Part shown: piece after piece, positions 1 through 8,300 of the stretch | Layout: the number at the start of each line of letters is the position of its first letter | Position numbering within the stretch: position 1 is the first letter of the stretch | Assembly: GCF_000332175.1 (NCBI RefSeq) | Contig: NZ_KB235910.1 | Span: 286,401-350,400, forward strand | Direction of reading: 5' to 3' | From: Pseudanabaena sp. PCC 6802 | GTDB lineage: Bacteria; Cyanobacteriota; Cyanobacteriia; Pseudanabaenales; Pseudanabaenaceae | Length of the DNA: 64,000 nt | Translations under genes and position numbers: made by a program | The notes under the pieces: generated by a model | Told to the model about the DNA's origin: nothing | The model's input: the letters and a program-made list of their open reading frames with translations, nothing else | Database searches by the model: none

Positions 1-325
1 AAGGATCGCCTTTACTAGGTGGAGGAGAAATGCGGATTTTGCCGATACTGACAAAGCTTTTGAGGGTAGTGGCGATCGCGAAAACTTCGTTCAGTACGCT
101 CCAACTAGTTTTTAAGTCAGGGCAGTTAATTACTAAGGTCATGGCACTGGAATCAGTTGTAAAATACCATTCACAACTAGAGAGTAATACTTCAATCTTA
201 TTAGGACAAGCATCGTAAAAGTTTTTGCCAATCGCTACTTCTAATTGCCTGCGCAAGAAACTATCTATTTGCGTTGTTTGAGAGGGGGGGAGATCGTCTG
301 GCGATCGCGAAAATTCTTTTGTCAT
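1..325 (-). CDS. Hypothetical protein, 3' end outside window
   Basis: An open frame starts at ATG 325 and runs off the left edge after about 108 codons, so the C-terminus is missing. It begins three bases after the TAA of the 217-residue gene upstream, which points to one transcript with coupled translation. The protein is soluble-looking and begins MTKEFSRSPDDLPPS; there is no signal peptide or membrane segment. I recognise no family. Unbroken coding for the whole visible length and the tight spacing are the only support. Confidence 0.6.
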   Translation of the reverse strand, partial: MTKEFSRSPDDLPPSQTTQIDSFLRRQLEVAIGKNFYDACPNKIEVLLSSCEWYFTTDSSAMTLVINCPDLKTSWSVLNEVFAIATTLKSFVSIGKIRISPPPSKGDP

Positions 326-328
326 AGA

Positions 329-982
329 TTAAAAAAACGCAAATCCAGTTTCTGCCAAATATATCTCATCCCAAGAAGGCGATCGGTAGTCGCGATTGAT
401 GCCGCGATCGACATGACCGACAATACTTGGGAGGTCGTAGCTCGCGATTTCCTCTTTGAGAAAAGCAGCGAGCTTTTCTTCCCAACCATCGGGATAATTT
501 CTGATAACTGGATGCTTGACGATGAGAGACTGATACTGACCTTTATCCGGATCGAGAATGACATCGAGCGCGATCGCGGCCAAAGGTCGTACGAAAATAC
601 CAGTAGCTGCGATCTGAAATTCAGAATCAAGTCTCCTTTGTTTGAAAACAACAATAAAATGTCCGCCTTCTGGAATTTTATAAGGCACTTTGCTGGGATC
701 CCTGACTGGTTTGACTTCGAGGTTATATCCTTTAGTTAAACCCTCTCCCAGAGTTATCCCATCATATTGTTGGTCGGGATGGGGAATAAAAATCGTAAAT
801 TGATGCAAGTCTAACCAGGGATTGACAACTGCTTCGTCAGTTTCAGTTTTCCAGTCGCGGTATAACCCGAACATTTCTTGACCGAGATTGCTTTCGCGAT
901 CGCAGATATTGATCGAGGCCATGTTAAGCACGCACTGGTCAAACTTATTAGTTCCCAGTATCTCTGAGGCTAAAATTTCCAT
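329..982 (-). CDS. Hypothetical protein, 217 aa
   Basis: Complete frame from ATG 982 to TAA. The product is a mixed alpha/beta soluble protein without signal peptide, membrane helix or a motif I recognise; aromatic and acidic residues are frequent near the C-terminus. It is followed after three bases by another unknown gene, so the two probably form an operon and may act together. An overlapping plus-strand frame (245-739) has no such context and is taken as a shadow. Function unknown. Confidence 0.65.
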   Translation of the reverse strand: MEILASEILGTNKFDQCVLNMASINICDRESNLGQEMFGLYRDWKTETDEAVVNPWLDLHQFTIFIPHPDQQYDGITLGEGLTKGYNLEVKPVRDPSKVPYKIPEGGHFIVVFKQRRLDSEFQIAATGIFVRPLAAIALDVILDPDKGQYQSLIVKHPVIRNYPDGWEEKLAAFLKEEIASYDLPSIVGHVDRGINRDYRSPSWDEIYLAETGFAFF

Positions 983-1000
983 AATTCCATAAAAAGAAGA

Positions 1001-1192
1001 TTATTTACGCGCAACAGCTAATTGATTTTGACATTCGATCGCGATCGCATTGGCAATACTCTCTGGATATTCAGCTAAAAAGTGTAGCTCGGGTCGTACT
1101 CGCTCGCCATTATTGTAGACTTGAATTATCCATTTATCTCTGGCAATTAAGTTTCTAACTGTTGGGTTGGTTGTTCGGGAAATAATCCTAAT
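1001..1192 (-). CDS. Short open frame without canonical start, possibly a frameshifted remnant
   Basis: Between the 86-residue gene and the 217-residue gene there is an open frame ending at TAA 1003-1001 whose product looks like real protein (KWIIQVYNNGERVRPELHF, then AEYPESIANAIAIECQ). It has no ATG, GTG or TTG start. The open frame reaches back into the upstream gene as far as ATT codons at 1192, 1186 and 1183. Either it uses a rare start, or it is the C-terminal part of a longer protein now out of frame with the 86-residue gene. Confidence 0.35.
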   Translation of the reverse strand: MRIISRTTNPTVRNLIARDKWIIQVYNNGERVRPELHFLAEYPESIANAIAIECQNQLAVARK

Positions 1193-1407
1193 TGTATTGC
1201 TAATTCCCGAGCAACATGGACTAAAAATTTAGCGCTATCGGGGTTATCGTGATGAGCGAAATATGCTGCTACTTTAGTCATAGTTTGGACTAAACCAGCA
1301 TCAATTAATTCCATGTTGCTATCCAATATTTCGGGTTCTTTTCCATTCGGACACGCAAGCAGTTGGTTTATGACCTCCATATAGAGATCTTCGCGTTGTG
1401 CTGTCAT
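1147..1407 (-). CDS. Small helical protein resembling the N-terminus of cyanobacterial TPR/CHAT proteins
   Basis: 86 residues from ATG 1407. Residues about 8-76 form an all-helical stretch (EVINQLLACPNGKEPEIL, then NMELIDAGLVQTM, then SAKFLVHVARELAIQLGL). From memory, similar stretches precede TPR or CHAT domains in large cyanobacterial proteins, where they are thought to mediate protein contacts. Here no TPR or CHAT domain follows in frame. A coding-like stretch continues in another frame immediately downstream (1001-1192), so the gene may be a fragment. Function unknown. Confidence 0.5.
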   Translation of the reverse strand: MTAQREDLYMEVINQLLACPNGKEPEILDSNMELIDAGLVQTMTKVAAYFAHHDNPDSAKFLVHVARELAIQLGLFPEQPTQQLET

Positions 1408-1799
1408 AGTGAAATTTCCGCCAGCTTAGTAGGAGAAAAATTATTTACGCAGAGAGGTACCATACCCTTGAACATAAACGCGATCGATTTTTGTATTTGT
1501 TGCTGCTGTTACAAGTTGCTAAAAAGCAACTCGTTAGGTTTAAGAATTAAGCTTTTTTTCCAGTTTTAGTGGCGAACTTCGTATTTGCTGGATTGGTCGC
1601 TATTCCCATAGCATCGTTACCCGGTCAGTAAAGCGATCGCCGTCCAAAATATTCGTACTGGCCCTAATAATCGATTCGGATCGCCTACCTTTAGTTACGG
1701 ACTTATCGATCCCATTTAAAACTAGTTAAGAACCAGTTGCACTCAGAAGATCCCGACGATGTTATGGTGGGATTAGCTAGTTCGTTAAATTTGGGTGCA
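1408..1799. other. Intergenic region between divergent genes
   Basis: About 390 bases with no convincing gene. It must hold the promoters of the minus-strand gene ending near 1407 and of the plus-strand cyclophilin. I see one HIP1 site near 1634 and a T-rich stretch near 1550. A roughly 30-codon open stretch in plus frame (about 1625-1720) lacks a start and was not called. No clear operator or terminator. Confidence 0.4.
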
Positions 1800-2906
1800 A
1801 TGTTTAGCAAAAAGTTTTCCGTAAAGCGGCTGTTAGGCATGTTTGCTGTTGCCTTTGCTGTAGTCATGTCAGCAGTATTATTCTACGCACAGCCCAGTGA
1901 GGCGGCACTAATTGCAGCCTTGCCATCTACAACTGCAATCAAAGATCCCAGAATTCTCCTGCGCCAAGCGCTGCCAATTGAAAACTCGCAAATACGCGAC
2001 GTGCAGCAAAAACTAGAAAAATTGCCCCGTCAAACTAACTTGAAGCGCTGGGGTAACATATCTAGTGATGTCGATAACGTCGTTCAAACGCTGACACAGC
2101 AAAGTGACAAAATCTTAGCTAGCGTTGCTCCTGCTCAAAAAGAAGCAGCGATCGCTACCCTTGCGGATTTAAATAAAACACTCATCCCTCTACAAGAAGC
2201 AGTCGCTGCCAAGGACCGCAACAAAGTTAAGCCTCTGGTAGAGAAGTCATTAGAGTATGTTGGCTTATTAGAAAGTCAAATGGTACAGAATTTCCCTTTC
2301 CAAGTGCCAGATGCCTATGCTAATTTACCTCAGCTTAAAGGCAGGGCGATCGTGGAGATGGAAACCGAAAAAGGAGCGATCGCAATGACCCTAGATGGTT
2401 TCAGCGCTCCTGTAAATGCAGGGCAATTTGCCGATCTCGTGCAACGGGGATTTTACAATGGCTTAGTGTTTAACCGCGCTGACGATAACTATTTCTTGCA
2501 AGCAGGCGATCCGCCTGGCGATGCCGATGGCTTTGTTGACAAAAAAACTGGCAAAGTCCGTACAGTACCGCTAGAAATTCGCATTCCCAGTAAAAAAGAA
2601 CCCATATATGGCAAGCCTCTTGCCGATGCGGGCTTCGATCGCGTCACCCCTGTCCTGCCCTTCTCTGCCTATGGCACGCTAGCAATGGCACATCCCGGCA
2701 ACGATCCTAATGGTGGTTCTTCACAGTTTTTTATCTACCTGTTTGAATCTGACCTTACGCCTGCGGGTTTGAACTTGATTGATGGCAACTACACGGCATT
2801 TGGCTACGTTACCGAAGGGGAAGAGGTTTTGCGCAACCTCAAACTAGGGGACAAAATTATCTCTGCTAAGTTGGTAGCTGGAGCCGAGAATCTGGTGCAG
2901 CCATAG
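1800..2906 (+). CDS. Lumenal peptidyl-prolyl cis-trans isomerase, cyclophilin type (TLP40-like)
   Basis: Cyclophilin-type prolyl isomerase, expected to catalyse cis/trans isomerisation of proline bonds in the thylakoid lumen or periplasm. From the chosen ATG the protein begins with a Sec signal peptide (KKFSVKRLL, a hydrophobic core, then QPSEA). An alpha-helical region of about 130 residues follows, as in chloroplast TLP40. The C-terminal cyclophilin domain contains the FADLVQRGFYNGLVFNR and LAMAHPGNDPNGGSSQFFI blocks. TTG 1737 and ATG 1764 are possible earlier starts, but they would put about 12-20 residues before the signal peptide. phoH follows after nine bases on the same strand. Confidence 0.85.
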   Translation: MFSKKFSVKRLLGMFAVAFAVVMSAVLFYAQPSEAALIAALPSTTAIKDPRILLRQALPIENSQIRDVQQKLEKLPRQTNLKRWGNISSDVDNVVQTLTQQSDKILASVAPAQKEAAIATLADLNKTLIPLQEAVAAKDRNKVKPLVEKSLEYVGLLESQMVQNFPFQVPDAYANLPQLKGRAIVEMETEKGAIAMTLDGFSAPVNAGQFADLVQRGFYNGLVFNRADDNYFLQAGDPPGDADGFVDKKTGKVRTVPLEIRIPSKKEPIYGKPLADAGFDRVTPVLPFSAYGTLAMAHPGNDPNGGSSQFFIYLFESDLTPAGLNLIDGNYTAFGYVTEGEEVLRNLKLGDKIISAKLVAGAENLVQP

Positions 2907-2915
2907 AGTCAAAAC

Positions 2916-3863
2916 ATGGACGCTCCTACAGTCATTCTTTTACCGACACCAAGCAGTGCTATGCGATTGGCGGGCGAGCGGGAGGAAAATCTCAAGCTGA
3001 TTGCCAAGCTAACTGGTGCTAAGCTGTTGCTGCGCGGCCAGGAACTCACGATTGGTGGAACTGAGCCACAGGTGGCTATCTGTCAAAAGCTAATCTACGG
3101 GTTACAACAATTATGGTTGCAGGATCGCGAGATTTCTGCCGTTGATATTGCAGCAGCCAAGCAAGCTCTCGATACGAATCGGATGCAGGAATGGAGCGAT
3201 CGCCCTACTATTGCCCGTACCCGTCGCGGCGAAATGCTTCAGTCTCGGACATTTCGACAAAAGCAGTACATGCAGGCGATCTCCAACCACGATCTGACAT
3301 TTGGTATTGGCCCGGCTGGTACGGGTAAAACCTTTTTGGCGGTGGTGGCAGCCGTGCAAGCGCTGCAAAATAATGAGGTGGAGCGTTTAATTTTAACGCG
3401 ACCTGCTGTAGAAGCAGGAGAGCGGCTGGGATTCTTACCGGGCGATCTGCAACAAAAGATCGGTCCGTATCTGCGCCCGCTCTACGATGCTCTCTACGAG
3501 TTAATCGATCCTGAGAAAATACCCCAGATGATGGAACGGGGCATCATTGAAGTAGCACCGCTTGCTTATATGCGAGGACGTACGCTCAATAACTCCTTTA
3601 TCATTGTGGACGAAGCGCAAAATACTACACCGGCCCAGATCAAAATGGTACTAACTCGTCTGGGATTCAAGTCGCGCATGGTAGTGACGGGAGACCTTAC
3701 CCAAATCGATCTGCCAGCCCCCCAAAAGTCAGGTTTAGTAGTTGCCAAGGAGCTTCTACAGAACGTGGAGGGCATTGCCTTTGTGATGTTTAATAAATCG
3801 GATGTCGTACGACATCCACTGGTGCAGCGCATCGTTGCCGCTTATGAAAAGGCGGGTAGTTGA
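2916..3863 (+). CDS. phoH: PhoH family ATPase
   Basis: PhoH-type P-loop ATPase, 315 residues, the usual length. PhoH proteins are cytoplasmic nucleotide-binding proteins linked to RNA metabolism; the exact role is unsettled. The N-terminus (about 20-80) is a small KH-like RNA-binding region. The PhoH domain has Walker A GPAGTGKTFLA (about residue 132), Walker B FIIVDEAQN and the TGDLTQIDLP block. It starts nine bases after the cyclophilin gene and converges with folP, whose end lies 26 bases beyond. Confidence 0.93.
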   Translation: MDAPTVILLPTPSSAMRLAGEREENLKLIAKLTGAKLLLRGQELTIGGTEPQVAICQKLIYGLQQLWLQDREISAVDIAAAKQALDTNRMQEWSDRPTIARTRRGEMLQSRTFRQKQYMQAISNHDLTFGIGPAGTGKTFLAVVAAVQALQNNEVERLILTRPAVEAGERLGFLPGDLQQKIGPYLRPLYDALYELIDPEKIPQMMERGIIEVAPLAYMRGRTLNNSFIIVDEAQNTTPAQIKMVLTRLGFKSRMVVTGDLTQIDLPAPQKSGLVVAKELLQNVEGIAFVMFNKSDVVRHPLVQRIVAAYEKAGS

Positions 3864-3889
3864 GAACCAAAAGTTCTGTGATATAGCGG

Positions 3890-4738
3890 TCAAATCCGTC
3901 GATAAATGGCATCGCTGACGCGACATATGTCGCGGATCTCCCTGGGATCGTGCACGCGTAGCACATTCGTTCCCCCCGCGATCGCCACAGTACAGGCGGC
4001 GGTTGTCCCCCAAAGTCGCCCAGTGGGATCGGGCTGATTGCACAGCTTGCCAATAAAGCTTTTACGCGATACCCCAACTAAAATGGGACAATCGAGTTGT
4101 TGCAGTTCGGATAGATGCCGCAGTAACTCCAGGTTATGTTCTAGGGTCTTACCAAAACCGATACCAGGATCGATGGCAATCAGATGTGGGGGAACTCCAG
4201 CCGCGATCGCCTGAGATATCCGAGCGGCTAGGTATTGCCTCACTTCAACAACTACATCCTGATAGTGGGGGTTCATTTGCATCGTGCGCGGCTCCCCTTG
4301 CATGTGCATGAGGATAATGGGAACCCGACACCGCGCGGCTAAGGGCAACATATTGACATCGAGCGTGCCAGCCGAGACATCATTGATAATGTCAGCCCCA
4401 ACCTGGATCGCCGCCTCTGCCACTGCTGCCTTAGTCGTATCAACTGAAATGGGAATATCTGGATACTTGCTGCGAATTGCCTCGATCGCTGGGAGGACGC
4501 GATCGATCTCGTCACTGGTACTTACAGCTTCCGCGCCCGGACGTGTAGACTCGCCACCGATATCAAGAATGTCTGCGTAGGGAATCAAGCGATCGGCATG
4601 GGCTAGAGCGCCACCCGCCGAATTAAACAGGCCACCATCGCTAAAGCTATCTGGCGTAACATTAATGACACCCATGAGATAAGTACGCTTATCCCACACA
4701 AAAGCGCGATCGCGGATCTGCCAGGACGGCATGCTCAT
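3890..4738 (-). CDS. folP: Dihydropteroate synthase
   Basis: Condenses p-aminobenzoate with hydroxymethyl-dihydropterin diphosphate in folate synthesis. 282 residues, a full TIM barrel. Visible motifs are GVINVTPDSFSDGG near the N-terminus, DIGGESTRPGAE (pABA/pterin loop), ISVDTTKA, IAIDPGIGFGKTLEHN and GVSRKSFIG (about residue 221), all conserved active-site segments. The peroxiredoxin gene lies six bases upstream on the same strand, so the two are probably co-transcribed. Part of this gene is repeated, in decayed form, at about 10539-10624. Confidence 0.96.
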   Translation of the reverse strand: MSMPSWQIRDRAFVWDKRTYLMGVINVTPDSFSDGGLFNSAGGALAHADRLIPYADILDIGGESTRPGAEAVSTSDEIDRVLPAIEAIRSKYPDIPISVDTTKAAVAEAAIQVGADIINDVSAGTLDVNMLPLAARCRVPIILMHMQGEPRTMQMNPHYQDVVVEVRQYLAARISQAIAAGVPPHLIAIDPGIGFGKTLEHNLELLRHLSELQQLDCPILVGVSRKSFIGKLCNQPDPTGRLWGTTAACTVAIAGGTNVLRVHDPREIRDICRVSDAIYRRI

Positions 4739-4744
4739 AGTCGA

Positions 4745-5224
4745 TTAGCTCTTTTGATTAATTAGGGTGTCGAGGTCAGCAAGCACCTGCGCTGCATGGG
4801 TTTCTGGTTTAACTTTGAGATAAATCTTAGCAATTTTACCTGTCGGATCGATCGCAAAGGTGTTGCGGGTGATACCCATATATTCTTTACCCATAAACTT
4901 CTTGAGTCCATAGCTCTCGTAGGCAGTTGCCGCCGTTGCATCCACATCGCACAACAAGCGAAAGGGCAACTGAAACTTGGTGATAAATTTACTATGGGAT
5001 TTAGCGTCATCGGTACTAACTCCCAAGACTATAGCATTGTAAGCTTGATATTCCGCATAGGCATCGCGGAAGGCACATGCTTCCTTTGTGCAGCCTGGGG
5101 TGTTATCGCGGGGATAAAAGTAAAGAATTACCCAACTACCTCGTAAATCCTGGAGATTAACAACATTGCCCTCCGTATCCGGTAGGCTGAAATCAGGAGC
5201 GAGATCGCCAACTTTAAGACTCAT
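4745..5224 (-). CDS. bcp: Thioredoxin-dependent peroxiredoxin, Bcp/PrxQ type
   Basis: Reduces hydrogen peroxide and organic peroxides using thioredoxin. From ATG 5224 the protein is 159 residues and starts MSLKVGDLAPDFSLPD, as the family normally does. The frame is open to ATG 5338, but those 38 extra residues are not typical. The peroxidatic Cys45 lies in NTPGCTKEACAFRD with the resolving Cys50 five residues on, the 2-Cys PrxQ arrangement. It sits six bases ahead of folP. Pieces of this gene reappear near 10625-10698 and 10857-10902. Confidence 0.94.
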   Translation of the reverse strand: MSLKVGDLAPDFSLPDTEGNVVNLQDLRGSWVILYFYPRDNTPGCTKEACAFRDAYAEYQAYNAIVLGVSTDDAKSHSKFITKFQLPFRLLCDVDATAATAYESYGLKKFMGKEYMGITRNTFAIDPTGKIAKIYLKVKPETHAAQVLADLDTLINQKS

Positions 5225-5386
5225 AGAAAACACAGAAACACTTGCTATAAAAATACTGCCCGGAAACGATGCAGTCAAACTTATTTGAGGGGGATTCAAA
5301 CAAAGCACTGAACGAATCGAAAGATCGAGTTTCCCCATCTAAAGCCGCAATCTGAGCAAGCTTGGCTAGTGGGTTCCCAGCGGTAT

Positions 5387-8300
5387 TTAATGGCAGATAC
5401 TTGCTCGATCGCGTCCCTGGTACTTGGCTGCATACAAGGCCCGATCTGCATTGGCAATTAGATTTTCAGTGCTTGTGTCTGGGGTGGGAATGAAGCTAGC
5501 AATCCCCAGGCTTAAAGTGACATGCTGGCTTACAGCAGAATCTGCATGGGGAATGGTGAGAGTAGCGATCGCCCTACGGATAGACTCGGCAACGGTTGAT
5601 GCACCGTCTGTGCTGGTATTGGGCAAAATCACCGCAAACTCTTCGCCACCGTAGCGAGCAACTAAATCTGTAGGTCGTTGGAGAACCTTTGCAATTGCTC
5701 GCGCCACTTGGAGCAAACAATCATCACCGCGCTGGTGTCCGTAGCAATCGTTGTAGCGCTTGAAGTAGTCGATATCAATGAGAATTAGCGCTAAAGGTTC
5801 TTGCGATCGCAGGTGTCGTTGCCATTCTCGAGCAAAATAGCGATCGAAGTGACGGCGATTGGCAATTTGGGTCAGTCCATCCAGATTTACTAAGTTTGAT
5901 AGTTCCTGATTGGCGCGTTGGAGTTCGGCAGTGCGCTCTCTAACTTTTTGTTCGAGCGTGCGGGTGTATTCAGCTTTCTCAGCATAGAGAATGGCGTTTT
6001 CCAGAGCGATCGCGGCTTGACCAGAAAGCAACTGCAAGAGTTCGATGCGATTTGCTGTAAAGGCTCCAGTGGTGAGGTTATTTTCTAGATAAATAATCGC
6101 TACTAGTTTGCCCCGATCGATTAACGGGTAGCAGAGAACTGATAGAGGTTTGGCGGATTGGATATAGGGATCGTGGGCGAAGTTGCCCGACTCCACAGCA
6201 CTATCCAGTAAGATGCTTTCCTGCGTGCGGGCGACATAATACAGGACTGACTCTGGCATAATCTCGCCAATTGATTGTGAGAGCGAAGCACGATCGGGAT
6301 CGGTACTGCTACGCGCTGCGATCGCAAATGTGCCCAACTCACCTGAATCCAACGGAGTATGCAATAGCAGACAACCTGTTTGTGCGCCAGCATTTTCTAA
6401 CAAAATTTGCATCAAAGTTTGCAAGAGTTTTTCCAGGACAATTTCCGTCGCGATCGCTTGCGATGCTTTCATCACCGTGGTCAGATCGAGTTCGGCTCCG
6501 CTTCTGCCACCAGTCGCGATCTGGGCAGTTGCAAACGGATGGGATGATGCTTGATATCCTGGAAATTTCAGTAGCTGAGGATAATGGGCATCCAGTTGCT
6601 CGACTTTGGCTATCGATCCCCAACGCAGGTAACAGTAGCGGGCATCGAGCATGTAAGTGCGGGCAATGTTTTCTTTGCCCCAATCCAAATAGAATTTGGC
6701 GGCAAGTTCGTTGGCGAGTGCTTCTTCTTGAATGTACTGCTGTTCCATCGCGCCAGCGATCACGCGATCGTAAAGTTCGATCGCTTCCAATTTTCGATCC
6801 AGCACTCGGCAAGTTTCGGCTTCTACTAACTGCCACTTATGCAAATAGTTCATGGGGGCGTGCTCTGCCCAATGGTGCAATCTGGCTTGATTTGCCTGGA
6901 CTCGTTGCCATTGGGGTGCCAACTCCGCATCCAATTTCGGTAAAGTAGCTAGCGCGATCAGGGAGTCATAGAAATAAAAAATAGCTTCGGTAATAGTTTG
7001 TACGCCAGCCGCGAGATAGAGCCTGGCTTGAGCTATATCTGCTGAGGCTAGTGCGATATCTCCAATTAGAAATCTCAAAACAGCCTTGTATAGATGGAAT
7101 TGAAATATTGCCGCTGAATTTTTGGAATCAAATATCTGCCCTTGGCTAGAGGAGAACTCAATCGCATCCGGACTGCCAAGTAGGAAGTGGATGGATTCCC
7201 AATAGATAGAACAGTAATTCGCTGCGGTGAATTGGTTATAGTCAAGGAACTGTCGATGGTATGACCGAATCTGGGTTTCCAATTCCGCTAGCGGTTTACC
7301 GCACCAGAAGGAATTGATACAAAATCCATTACCGTTATGCCCGACAAATCCAAGATTGCCAGCTTCTAACCCAGCTTGATAGCCTGCTTTAAGAATGGGT
7401 AGGGTTTCTCGTAGATGCGCCTGTCGATGGTGTAAAAAGAGTCCAACTATGGCAAAAGTTTCGGATCGCATATTTTTGGCATCGGAGATCGAGGCAAGCC
7501 GATAGGCCAGTCTGCCAAACTGACCGGATGTGCTGGCATCCTGGAGAAAGCTGTTGAGAAATAGTCCATAACAAGCATAGCCATAGGCTGAAGCAGTACT
7601 ATTACCATATCGGATCGATAAATTTACCAATAAGGCAATCAGCGGTGGAAACAGAGGCGAACCAAGCATAAAACAAGCTGGCCCAATCGCGGCAGCAACC
7701 TGCATAATTGCTAGCTTTTCACGCTCCACCATTGCTGGAAGGTGAAATAGCTCCTCAATGGTTCGATCGCCGATCGAGGAGTTAATTTCTCGTACTGCCT
7801 GCTGAATCTCTTCAGAGCTAGGGGGATTGGGCAACCGAACTCCTAATTCTGTTAGAATTGAGTGGCCGACAGATATTGCTTCTGAAAGCCTATTATGAAT
7901 CGATAATGCCTGAATTCTGACGAGGTAAACGCCCACTTGCTCTAATGGAGTCCTGGCACGATTGATCGCGGCATCCACCCATCGATTCATCTGGTCAAAT
8001 TCCCCACACAATAAAGCCACTTCTGCGGCAAGTTCGTGCAGGGCTAAGGCTGTCTCATATTGGCGTTGCCAGGCTGCACTGCCCAGCAAATTTAGCGCGA
8101 TCGCGGCATATTCGCCCGCCGCTTGATAGGCGATCGCCATTCTGGCTTTGCGGCAAGCCATGAGATTGAGTTTTGCGAGTCGATCGCGATCGATCTGGTC
8201 GGTAATCAGAGCAATCCCATGATTCAAATGATTTACGATGACAAAAATTTGCTCCTCTCTGACTTTGGGAGACCAATGTTGTCGCAGTAATTTCCCAATT

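Noticed and set aside
1625..1720. About 30 open codons (SKAIAVQNIRTGPNNRFGSP) upstream of the cyclophilin gene
   Set aside because: No start codon and a stop just upstream; too short to support. Possibly a decayed gene end.
6271..6948. 225-codon plus-strand frame inside the giant kinase gene
   Set aside because: No domain, no ribosome-binding site; the opposite strand is continuous coding for known domains.
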